From Hyphomicrobiales bacterium (GTDB taxonomy: Bacteria > Pseudomonadota > Alphaproteobacteria > Rhizobiales > Beijerinckiaceae), in contig PLUH01000247.1 of assembly GCA_003164825.1 (NCBI GenBank), positions 4,681 to 10,284 of the forward strand: a stretch of 5,604 nt of DNA, read 5' to 3'. Both the position numbers and the translations under genes were made by a program. The notes below the pieces were generated by a model. It had not been told where the DNA came from, searched no databases, and saw only the letters and a program-made list of their open reading frames with translations. Positions 1-5,466 of this stretch are shown here, in pieces. Numbering within the stretch: position 1 is the first letter of the stretch; the number at the start of each line of letters is the position of its first letter.

Positions 1-386
1 GAGGCCGCAGGGGGATCGCCGTCGACCGAACCGAAGTTGCCCTGGCCGTCGATGAGCGGGGCGCGCATAGAGAAGTCCTGCGCCATGCGCACCAGCGCGT
101 CATAGATCGCCAGATCCCCATGCGGATGGAACTTACCCATCGTCTCGCCGACCGTACGCGCAGACTTGTTGTAGGGCCGGTCGGGAGTGAAGTTGAGCTC
201 GCGCATCGCGTAGAGGATGCGCCGGTGGACCGGCTTGAGGCCGTCGCGAACGTCGGGCAGGGCGCGGCTCACGATCACGCTCATCGCGTAGTCGAGATAA
301 CTGCGTTTCATTTCGTCGAGGATCGAAACGGGCTTGATGTCGGCCGGTCCGCCCGGAGCGGGCCGCTCGTCAATGGTGTCGGGCAA
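1..386 (-). CDS. gyrA: DNA gyrase subunit A, N-terminal 128 residues (partial, runs off the window start)
   Basis: GyrA is the DNA-cleaving subunit of gyrase, which introduces negative supercoils with GyrB. The reverse-strand translation shows hallmark blocks in order: DEMKRSYLDYAMSVIVSRAL, PDVRDGLKPVHRRILYAM, SARTVGETMGKFHPHGD, and PLIDGQGNFGSVDGDPPAA. The GQGNFG form separates it from ParC. The window ends just before the expected RYTE motif with the catalytic tyrosine. The last partial codon begins TC, so Ser follows PPAA where Met is common. The reading frame opens after a TAG at 426-428 and has no ATG before the conserved core, so I choose TTG at 384-386, with AAGGA 10 bases upstream. 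The quinolone-determining region reads HPHGDLAIYD: Leu (residue 92 here) stands at the E. coli Ser83 position, while the Asp87 equivalent (residue 96) is kept. Identification is firm; the start codon is less so. Confidence 0.96.
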   Translation of the reverse strand, partial: MPDTIDERPAPGGPADIKPVSILDEMKRSYLDYAMSVIVSRALPDVRDGLKPVHRRILYAMRELNFTPDRPYNKSARTVGETMGKFHPHGDLAIYDALVRMAQDFSMRAPLIDGQGNFGSVDGDPPAA

Positions 387-474
387 CGGGAAGGGATCCT
401 TAACGCAAATCGCGCGGCTCGCGGTCTAGCCGATTTCAGCGCCGCGCGCCATAGCCATCGGCGGCTCTGTACGC

Positions 475-505
475 CAATATATTCATTAGATATTTCAATA
501 TATTA
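475..505. promoter_or_regulatory. AT-rich element with duplicated CAATATATT upstream of gyrA
   Basis: CAATATATT occurs at 475-483 and again at 496-504. The copies are 21 bp apart, about two helical turns, and AATATATT is itself palindromic. The block is an AT island in GC-rich DNA, roughly 90-120 bases upstream of the proposed gyrA start and 165-190 bases upstream of the MAPEG start. It could be part of the gyrA promoter, an UP-like element or a protein-binding site. I could not assign a convincing -35/-10 pair to it on either strand. Confidence 0.4.
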
Positions 506-590
506 CCGAGTTCGACAGCGTCGATGGCGCCACCCCCGCTGCGAGGCTCTGAACGGGGCGGAGAAACAGTGTGGGAGCAGCGGCGCGCGC

Positions 591-608
591 GTTGACAGGC
601 CTGCCAAC
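591..608. promoter_or_regulatory. 18-bp near-perfect palindrome overlapping a TTGACA box, upstream of the MAPEG gene
   Basis: GTTGACAGGCCTGCCAAC matches its own reverse complement in 8 of 9 base pairs. It contains a consensus -35 hexamer, TTGACA, at 592-597. Its right edge lies 59 bases before the ATG at 668. An operator over a -35 box is a classic repressor arrangement. The matching -10 is weak (CAGTCT near 616-621), so promoter activity is inferred, while the symmetry is directly visible. Confidence 0.45.
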
Positions 609-667
609 ATGACGCCAGTCTTTGGGCTTCATCCCGCGCGCTGGGGCGCGGACCGGAGACGGCTTCG

Positions 668-1036
668 ATGACCATCGCCATCTGGTGCATATTGATCGCC
701 GGGACGCTGCCCTACGTGGCGTTCGGTCTCGTCAAGGGCCTCGACCCGCATCAGCCGCGCGCCGGCGTCGCCGGTCTCGACGGACGAGCGGCGCGCGCCT
801 ACGGGGCCCAGCTCAACGGTTTCGAGACTTTCCCGATTTTCGCGGCGGCGGTGATCGTCTCGCATGTCGTCGGCGGCCCAAGCATGACCGCCAACATTCT
901 GGCGGTGGTTTACGTCCTGCTTCGGATCGGGCACATGGTCGCCTATATCGCCGATCGCCAGCCCTTGCGGTCGGCCGCCTTTACCGTGGCGCAACTGGTC
1001 GCCGCGGCAATTTTCATCCTTCCGGCTTTTCGCTGA
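668..1036 (+). CDS. MAPEG-family integral membrane protein
   Basis: This 122-residue protein has the size and pattern of the MAPEG family (membrane-associated proteins in eicosanoid and glutathione metabolism). Four hydrophobic segments are visible, at about residues 4-22, 54-69, 74-94 and 103-120. The family signature region is the loop with RAYGAQLNGFETFP at 43-56, followed by LLRIGHMVAYIAD at 84-96. Eukaryotic members act as glutathione transferases or peroxidases in membranes; most bacterial members have no proven reaction, so the activity here is unknown. The ATG at 668 is preceded by GGAG at 655-658, nine bases away. The gene stands alone, reads away from gyrA and converges on the dehydrogenase gene 27 bases downstream. 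A palindrome over a TTGACA box lies upstream. Confidence 0.85.
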   Translation: MTIAIWCILIAGTLPYVAFGLVKGLDPHQPRAGVAGLDGRAARAYGAQLNGFETFPIFAAAVIVSHVVGGPSMTANILAVVYVLLRIGHMVAYIADRQPLRSAAFTVAQLVAAAIFILPAFR

Positions 1037-1055
1037 GGAGCGAGTGTTTGCCGGA
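1021..1055. terminator. Possible hairpin between the convergent MAPEG and dehydrogenase genes
   Basis: TCCGGC at 1021-1026 pairs with GCCGGA at 1050-1055. Inside this, CGCT (1031-1034) pairs with AGCG (1039-1042). The structure covers the MAPEG stop codon and most of the gap before the dehydrogenase stop. No clear T-run follows on either strand, so a termination role is only suggested by position. Confidence 0.25.
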
Positions 1056-1063
1056 GCCGCCGG

Positions 1064-1813
1064 TCAGCGGCCGCCCGCAACGTCGAGGAGCGCGCCGGTC
1101 ACGTAGGAGGCCGCGTCGCTGATCAGCCAGATGGCCGCTTCCGCGATCTCTTCGGCCGAGCCGGGGCGCCCGAGCGGCGCCGTGGCGCCCAGGACATGGG
1201 CCCGGTCGGGCTCGCCGCCGCTGGCGTGGATTTCGGTGTCGATGAGACCCGGCCGGATGGCGTTGACCCTGACCCCCTCCGGCCCAAGCTCCTTGGCGAG
1301 GCCCAGGGTCAGCGTGTCGATCGCGCCCTTCGATGCGGCGTAATCGATATAGAGGTTCGGTGAGCCCAGGCGCGCGGCCGCCGACGACATCAGCACGATC
1401 GATCCGCCCGTCCCGCCCAGCGACTTCGACATCCGCCGCGCCGCTTCGCGGGCGGTGAGAAAGGCGCCGAGTGTGTTGACCTCGAAGATATGCCGCATCC
1501 GCTCGGCGCTCATGTCGGCGAGCTTCGCCGTCGGCGCGATGATGCCGGCGTTGGCGATGACCGCGGTCAACGGTCCGAGCGCCTTGGCGGCGGCGTCGAA
1601 CATCGCCACCGCATCGGTCTCGACGGCGACGTCGCCCTTCAACGCGACTGCCCGGCCGCCGCTTTTGGCGATCGTCTCGACGACCGCGTCGGCCGCTTTC
1701 GCGTCCTCGCGATAATTGACCCCGACCGACCAGCCGTTCCGGGCCGCAAGCAGCGCGCAGGCGCGACCGATGCCGCGCGAAGCGCCGGTGACGAGAAGAT
1801 TTTTGGCGGGCAT
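1064..1813 (-). CDS. Short-chain dehydrogenase/reductase, YgfF-like
   Basis: This is a complete classical SDR of 249 residues, the usual length. The Rossmann cofactor motif TGASRGIG is at residues 9-16. An acidic residue follows beta-3 in GDV (60-62), and the NAG motif is at 88-90, though preceded by Ala rather than the common Asn. Catalytic residues are visible as N113 (EVNT), S143/S144 (LMSS), Y158 and K162 in the YAASK segment. The PGLIDTEIHASGGEP stretch from 188 and the ending DVAGGR closely resemble E. coli YgfF as I recall it. NYRED after beta-2 (33-37) hints at NADP(H), since Arg there often contacts the 2'-phosphate. The substrate is unknown; relatives reduce sugars, ketones or aldehydes. 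The ATG at 1813 has GAGG seven bases upstream. It converges with the MAPEG gene and diverges from the unknown gene at 2023. Confidence 0.93.
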   Translation of the reverse strand: MPAKNLLVTGASRGIGRACALLAARNGWSVGVNYREDAKAADAVVETIAKSGGRAVALKGDVAVETDAVAMFDAAAKALGPLTAVIANAGIIAPTAKLADMSAERMRHIFEVNTLGAFLTAREAARRMSKSLGGTGGSIVLMSSAAARLGSPNLYIDYAASKGAIDTLTLGLAKELGPEGVRVNAIRPGLIDTEIHASGGEPDRAHVLGATAPLGRPGSAEEIAEAAIWLISDAASYVTGALLDVAGGR

Positions 1814-1928
1814 CGGAGGACCTCGGTTGCACTGAAGGAAGGCGTCTCGGACGGCGGACTGCCGACGCGACGACTATCGAAATACACTGAGAAAATGGCG
1901 CGGAAGCGGGTGCAAATACCTATGCCGT

Positions 1929-1956
1929 GTGAGCCAGCGCACAGCGGTGGGCTCAC
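1929..1956. promoter_or_regulatory. Dyad (7-bp inverted repeat) in the divergent intergenic region
   Basis: GTGAGCC at 1929-1935 is a perfect reverse complement of GGCTCAC at 1950-1956. A smaller CGC/GCG pair (1938-1940 and 1944-1946) lies inside. It falls within the 209-base gap between the divergently read dehydrogenase (start 1813) and the unknown gene (start 2023), so it could be a regulator site or a leader hairpin for the 2023 gene. No T-run follows. Function is inferred from position. Confidence 0.35.
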
Positions 1957-2022
1957 GTTTCGGCAAGTGTCTGCTGCCGAGGCGGCTTCCGGTCGCCCCG
2001 CGCAGATGCGAGGGAACGGAAA

Positions 2023-2934
2023 ATGACCAGTCCGCTTTACATTCAACAGGGCCCGAGCCCCACTTGGTGGAACAGCCCTGCGATCTGGGTGACGGCCCAA
2101 GGCGACCCGAGCACTGGCCCCAAGGTCATAAGTCCGATTGTGGGCAAGCCGTATACCGTGTGGGTCGAGATTCAGAACTTCTATATGGAGGCCGACACTG
2201 GCGGCTGGAATCTGTTCGTGTGTTGGGGGATTCCTTTCACCGGAACGCTGCCATCGGTCAATATCGGGCAAATCCTCAATGGCGCCATGACCTCAGCCGG
2301 CCCGCAGGGGGCGCCGATCACCGTCACCATCCCTGGCGGGACTTTGACGTCGCCCGGGATCGTTACTCTCCCAGCGGCGACAACCTGGACGCCGACCCTG
2401 CAAAACGGCGGTCACGAGTGCCTGGTCGCGGCGGTATATGACGAGCAGGACATTGGAAGGCTGCCGACTTCCACCCTGCTGGACGGGGACGCAACCTGGA
2501 ACCAATCTTATTCCGTCGCGCAGCACAATCTCGGTGTAGTTGCGATCTCGATGATGATGGGGAAAATCGTCAAATATCCCTTCCAGGTCTGGAACGCCGC
2601 CGACGACGATCGCGAGTTCACTGTCGAAGCGTGGCAGGCGCCGCTCAGCCAGATCGCCCATTTCCTCCCAGGCGTGCAGGGCGGGCGGAAGGTCTTGGAG
2701 AACCCGGGCAAGGTCAATCGCCTCGGCCTTTTGGCGTCCGACAAAGCTGAATCGACCGAGCTGGAGAAGGCGCCGGCGCGCGTGGCGGGAGTGAAAGTCC
2801 CTCGACGGGGCGCCCGGCCTTTCACGCTTGGCGTCAAGCTCGACAAGGGCAACGCCCTCATCCACGTTACCCAGAGTCTGAACGGGCGGGTTGTGGGCGG
2901 CTTGAGCGTGTTGGCGATGGCCGAGGAGAAGTGA
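2023..2934 (+). CDS. Uncharacterised 303-residue protein, probably beta-sandwich (CARDB/Ig-like in style)
   Basis: I do not recognise a named family with certainty. The protein has no signal peptide or membrane segment. It is rich in Trp, Gly, Pro and alternating hydrophobic stretches typical of beta-sandwich folds. Visible landmarks are WWNSPAIWV (15-23), GKPYTVWVEIQNF (41-53), HECLVAAVYD (131-140) and VAQHNLGVV (165-173). The C-terminal strand-rich end, ALIHVTQSLNGRVVGGLSVL, starts at 279. The pattern SP-IWV, then a V-V-I-NF strand, then HECLVA and QHNL resembles CARDB-type or tail-associated beta domains, but this is pattern memory, not a search. A charged linker rich in Lys, Glu and Arg lies at about 238-264. 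The ATG at 2023 has AGGGA at 2011-2015. More codons end in A or T than in neighbouring genes, which may indicate a different origin. The gene is monocistronic, divergent from the dehydrogenase and convergent with the peroxidase. Confidence 0.85.
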   Translation: MTSPLYIQQGPSPTWWNSPAIWVTAQGDPSTGPKVISPIVGKPYTVWVEIQNFYMEADTGGWNLFVCWGIPFTGTLPSVNIGQILNGAMTSAGPQGAPITVTIPGGTLTSPGIVTLPAATTWTPTLQNGGHECLVAAVYDEQDIGRLPTSTLLDGDATWNQSYSVAQHNLGVVAISMMMGKIVKYPFQVWNAADDDREFTVEAWQAPLSQIAHFLPGVQGGRKVLENPGKVNRLGLLASDKAESTELEKAPARVAGVKVPRRGARPFTLGVKLDKGNALIHVTQSLNGRVVGGLSVLAMAEEK

Positions 2935-2979
2935 CCGAACCCCGTTGGCCGCGGCGTCTCAAACGGCCCGCGATAGGCC

Positions 2980-3462
2980 TTAGGCAAGCGCGGCCTCAAT
3001 GTCGGCGGCGAGCTTTTCCGGCCTGTCGGTCGGCGCGTAGCGGCGCACGACGTTACGGTTCTTGTCGACCAGGAACTTGGTGAAATTCCACTTGATCCCC
3101 TGGGTGCCGAGGAGGCCGGGCGCTGCCTGCTTCAGCGCCTTGAACAGCGGATGGGCGTTCAAGCCGTTGACCTCGGTCTTGGCGAACATCGGGAAGCTCA
3201 CGTCGTAATTGTCGGTGCAGAATTTCTTGATCGCGCTTTCGTCGCCCGGCTCCTGATGGCCGAACTGGTCGCAAGGGAACCCCAGCACAGCGAAGCCGCG
3301 ATCGCGAAACCGCCGGTGCAACTCCTCCAGCCCCGCATATTGCGGCGTGAAGCCGCATTGGCTCGCGACATTGACGATCAGCAGCGCCTCGCCGTCGAAG
3401 TCAGCGAGCCTCGCGGGCTTGCCGTCGATGGTTTTGAGCGGGATGTCGGCGGGGAGGGGCAA
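2980..3462 (-). CDS. Glutathione peroxidase family protein (cysteine type)
   Basis: The 160-residue product is full length for bacterial glutathione peroxidases, which reduce hydrogen peroxide and organic hydroperoxides. Key parts are visible: NVASQCGFT with the peroxidatic Cys36 (Cys, not selenocysteine), GFPCDQFGHQEPG (61-73) with Gln70, and KWNFTKF (124-130) with Trp125 and Asn126. Together these form the Cys-Gln-Trp-Asn tetrad. Cys82 in KKFCTDNY sits where plant, insect and yeast two-Cys enzymes carry the resolving cysteine, so thioredoxin may be the real reductant. The usual Asn of PCNQF is Asp65. The frame opens directly after a TGA (3463-3465), so the only start giving a full N-terminus is TTG at 3462; no good Shine-Dalgarno sequence precedes it. 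An ATG at 3473 is one base out of frame. The gene converges with the unknown gene 45 bases away. A possible stem-loop switch lies upstream. Confidence 0.94.
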   Translation of the reverse strand: MPLPADIPLKTIDGKPARLADFDGEALLIVNVASQCGFTPQYAGLEELHRRFRDRGFAVLGFPCDQFGHQEPGDESAIKKFCTDNYDVSFPMFAKTEVNGLNAHPLFKALKQAAPGLLGTQGIKWNFTKFLVDKNRNVVRRYAPTDRPEKLAADIEAALA

Positions 3463-3490
3463 TCAAAGCTCATTGGCCGGTGCGGATCTC

Positions 3491-3558
3491 GCGCCAGATT
3501 TAACTGGCGCAACCAGCAAACTCAAGAAAGCGCCAGGAACGCCGGCGAGGTTGCCCAG
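3491..3558. promoter_or_regulatory. Competing stem-loop arms upstream of the glutathione peroxidase gene
   Basis: GCGCCAG at 3491-3497 and CTGGCGC at 3504-3510 form a perfect 7-bp stem with a six-base AT loop. A second GCGCCAG at 3530-3536 can pair with the same middle arm across a 19-base loop. The middle arm extended to 3514 also pairs, with one bulge, with GGTTGCCCAG at 3549-3558. On the minus strand the set ends 28 bases before the peroxidase TTG start. It could be an attenuator-like leader, or one operator palindrome plus a spare half-site. Repeats are visible; function is inferred. Confidence 0.4.
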
Positions 3559-3681
3559 TCCGGGATCGAAGCTGTAATTTCGCGCCGGGATGGATTGTGT
3601 TGGATCGAGTCGGCCGACGGGCCGCGTGGGCCCATTCGGGATTTGGGCGGAAACTCGCTTTCTCTCTAACGGATTTTCGTC

Positions 3682-5064
3682 ATGACCAGTGCTTTGAAGA
3701 ACCGCGCAGACCGATACGAGCACGGCAGAGCGCTGCGAGCTCGCACCCCGCGCGAAGCCCACGCGAAATTGCATGGCCCCCTGGATCGCGACGCCGTGGC
3801 CATTCTGGCCGAATCCGACCCCGAGCGGGTCGCCGAGCTCGTGCCTCGGCGATACAAGCTGATGATGGCCGACCCGTTCGGCTTTCTTCGCGGCGCGGCG
3901 GCCGTCATGGCGGCCGATCTCGCGCATCAGCCGCAAGCAGGGGCGCCGGTCCAAGCCTGCGGCGACTGTCATCTGATGAACTTCGGCGCGTTCAATTCGC
4001 CCGAAGACAACATCCTGTTCGACATCAACGATTTCGATGAGACGCTGCCGGGCGTCGATTTCACCGTCGACGTCAAGCGCCTGGCGGCCAGCGTCGCCGT
4101 CGCGGCGAGCGCGGCGAGCATGTCGGGCAAGCGGGCGCGCAGCCTCGCGGCGGGCGCAGTTACCGCCTATCGCGAACACATCTACGCTCTCTTCGATCTT
4201 TCTCCGCTGGAAATCTGGCACAGCCGGATCGATCTTGAACAAGAGCTCAAGCACATCAAAAGTCCGGAACTGCGGCGCAGCCTTTCCACGGTGATCCGAC
4301 ACGCCCAGCACCGCGGCCTGGACAAGGACGACAACTTTCCCCATCTCGTCACCGGCGGCGAACCCAAGATCGCCGACAAACCGCCAACGATTTTCCACAT
4401 CACCCCGAAGACGGTCGGGGGACATAAGATCGACTTTGCCCGCTCCTTCGCGCTTTACCGCGAAACGCTCACTCCCGACCGGACGGTTCTACTCGACCGC
4501 TATCGAATGATGGACGTTGCTTTCAAGGCGGTTGGCGTCGGCTCGGTCGGCACGATCTGCGTTGTCGGGCTGTTCCTCAGCGGCGATCACGAGCCGCTCT
4601 TCCTGCAAGTCAAGCAGGCGCAACGCTCGGTCCTCGAGCGGCTGTCGGAGAAGCTTGCCTATCAGGGCCCGCAGGGCAGGCGCGTGGTCGAGGGGCAACG
4701 AATGATGCAGGCCGCGACCGACATTTTTCTCGGCTGGACGTCGGACGAGTCGTTGCGGCTCGAATTCTATGTTCGCATCCTGAAGAACCGCCGGCTCGGC
4801 GCGGTCAGCGAACTCGCCGAGCAGCAGGCGCTTTCGGAATATGCTCGGCTATGCGGCCGGACGCTGGCGCGTTCCCACGCGCGCTCGGGCGACCCGGCCG
4901 TCATCGCCGGCTATATGGGAAGGAGCGAGGCGTTCGACGATGCGCTCGGGTCATTCGCCATGGCCTATGTCGAGCAGACGATCAAGGATCACGCCGCGCT
5001 GGTGAAGGCCAGGAGCGGCTCAACCGCCGAAACCCCGCCGAAGCGGCTGCGGAAGTCGGCCTGA
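3682..5064 (+). CDS. DUF2252 family protein
   Basis: The 460-residue product matches the widespread DUF2252 family in length and motifs; its biochemical role is unknown. Conserved blocks in order are CGDCHLMNFG (93-102), FDINDFDE (113-120), VDVKRLAAS (129-137, where Trp often precedes DVKRL), GVGSVGT (285-291), LFLQVKQA (307-314), RRVVEGQR (333-340), ATDIFLGW (345-352) and GRTLARSHARSGD (392-404). GDxHxxNFG and DFDE recall the catalytic and metal-binding motifs of aminoglycoside-phosphotransferase-like kinases. GVGSVG and the Lys of LQVK recall a glycine loop and ATP lysine, but come afterwards. No signal peptide or membrane segment is seen, so it is probably cytoplasmic. The Lys/Arg-rich tail (453-458) is typical of a flexible end. 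ATG at 3682 has only a weak GGA upstream. It diverges from the peroxidase gene across 219 bases. Confidence 0.93.
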   Translation: MTSALKNRADRYEHGRALRARTPREAHAKLHGPLDRDAVAILAESDPERVAELVPRRYKLMMADPFGFLRGAAAVMAADLAHQPQAGAPVQACGDCHLMNFGAFNSPEDNILFDINDFDETLPGVDFTVDVKRLAASVAVAASAASMSGKRARSLAAGAVTAYREHIYALFDLSPLEIWHSRIDLEQELKHIKSPELRRSLSTVIRHAQHRGLDKDDNFPHLVTGGEPKIADKPPTIFHITPKTVGGHKIDFARSFALYRETLTPDRTVLLDRYRMMDVAFKAVGVGSVGTICVVGLFLSGDHEPLFLQVKQAQRSVLERLSEKLAYQGPQGRRVVEGQRMMQAATDIFLGWTSDESLRLEFYVRILKNRRLGAVSELAEQQALSEYARLCGRTLARSHARSGDPAVIAGYMGRSEAFDDALGSFAMAYVEQTIKDHAALVKARSGSTAETPPKRLRKSA

Positions 5065-5101
5065 AGCCGCATCGGGGAGCTTTCAACTCATCCCCCAGCT
5101 C
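5043..5101 (+). terminator. Weak hairpins at and after the DUF2252 stop codon
   Basis: GCGGCT at 5043-5048 can pair with AGCCGC at 5065-5070 across the stop codon. Just downstream, GAGCT (5077-5081) can pair with AGCTC (5097-5101). Neither is followed by a T-run, so these are only candidates for slowing or ending transcription before the small secreted protein gene. Confidence 0.2.
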
Positions 5102-5217
5102 TAATCGCTTTAGCCGCCCGGCGCGAAACGCGATGGCCGTTTACTATCTCAGTTTGAATGTCGCCAAGGGGCGTTGTGCTGTTGAATATTTTCATTCACT
5201 TCTATTGCGGAACAAAG

Positions 5218-5226
5218 GGAGGTGAT
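5218..5226 (+). promoter_or_regulatory. Exceptionally strong Shine-Dalgarno sequence deciding the start of the small secreted protein
   Basis: GGAGGTGAT is a nine-base match to the anti-Shine-Dalgarno tail of 16S rRNA. GTG (5222), ATG (5225) and ATG (5228) follow in one frame. The GGAGG core overlaps the GTG and is only two bases from the first ATG, so initiation at 5228, five bases after the core, is favoured. Confidence 0.75.
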
Positions 5227-5227
5227 G

Positions 5228-5452
5228 ATGAAAAAACTTTCGGTTAAACTAATTGGGATCGTGGTTCTCTCCGCCGCCCTCTCATCGGCGATCACGCCCG
5301 CGTTTGCGTTGGGCGGCTGCGGTCCGAACCGCCACCGCAATGGATGGGGCCAATGCGTCTGGGGCGGTCAAAATCAAGACTGGTGCTTGAGAACAACCGG
5401 CCATCCGGCCACGCGCATGCCCAATGGGACATTGCGCTGCTTGCACTACTGA
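5228..5452 (+). CDS. Small secreted protein with four cysteines, function unknown
   Basis: The 74-residue product opens with a textbook Sec signal peptide: MKK at 1-3, Lys7, a hydrophobic core at about 8-21, and a cleavage motif PAFA at 24-27. The predicted mature part is 47 residues, starts LGGCGPNRHRNGWGQC, and contains Cys31, Cys43, Cys53 and Cys71, enough for two disulfides in the periplasm or outside the cell. It is rich in Gly, Asn, Trp and Arg and basic overall. The GCGPNxHRNxxGxC pattern recalls short, poorly described secreted proteins common in Hyphomicrobiales; that is from memory. A very strong ribosome site suggests high expression. A 163-base gap separates it from the DUF2252 gene upstream, and it converges with ssb 19 bases downstream. 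Alternative starts add one or two Met residues. It is not a lipoprotein, since no lipobox cysteine lies at the cleavage site. Confidence 0.82.
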   Translation: MKKLSVKLIGIVVLSAALSSAITPAFALGGCGPNRHRNGWGQCVWGGQNQDWCLRTTGHPATRMPNGTLRCLHY

Positions 5453-5466
5453 GGCGCTTGCGCTCG

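Noticed and set aside
120..671. Plus-strand 183-codon open frame
   Set aside because: It lies antisense to gyrA and runs through the gyrA upstream region, with no recognisable protein pattern; the conserved GyrA sequence explains the coding signal.
436..690. Minus-strand 84-codon open frame upstream of gyrA
   Set aside because: No Shine-Dalgarno sequence or family pattern was seen, and it overlaps the AT-rich element, the palindrome and the MAPEG start. Arg-, Ala- and Ser-rich composition is typical of a chance frame in GC-rich DNA.
622..1122. Plus-strand 166-codon frame over the MAPEG gene
   Set aside because: Extremely Arg-rich out-of-frame translation of the MAPEG gene, whose own frame has clear membrane segments and family motifs.
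1014..1832. Minus-strand 272-codon frame over the dehydrogenase
   Set aside because: Arg- and Gly-rich shifted frame; the overlapping 249-residue frame holds all SDR motifs.
2942..2995. Candidate terminator between the unknown gene and the peroxidase gene
   Set aside because: CCGTT/AACGG (2942-2946, 2962-2966) and GGCCGCG/CGCGGCC (2947-2953, 2989-2995) can pair, but stems are short or loops long and there is no T-run.
3619..3633. GGGCC/GGCCC hairpin before the DUF2252 gene
   Set aside because: A five-base GC stem is expected by chance at this base composition, and no promoter or start signal is tied to it.
3463..4425. Long minus-strand 320-codon frame opposite DUF2252
   Set aside because: It is antisense to conserved DUF2252 motifs, has no recognisable domain and is a common artefact of high GC at third codon positions.
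5154..5192. TTGAAT boxes and AT-rich stretch as a sigma-70 promoter for the secreted protein
   Set aside because: TTGAAT occurs at 5154 and 5182, but no good -10 hexamer lies at 16-18 bases from either one.
5222..5227. GTG (5222) or first ATG (5225) as start of the small secreted protein
   Set aside because: Both overlap or crowd the Shine-Dalgarno core; ATG at 5228 gives the normal five-base spacing and an ordinary MKK signal-peptide start.
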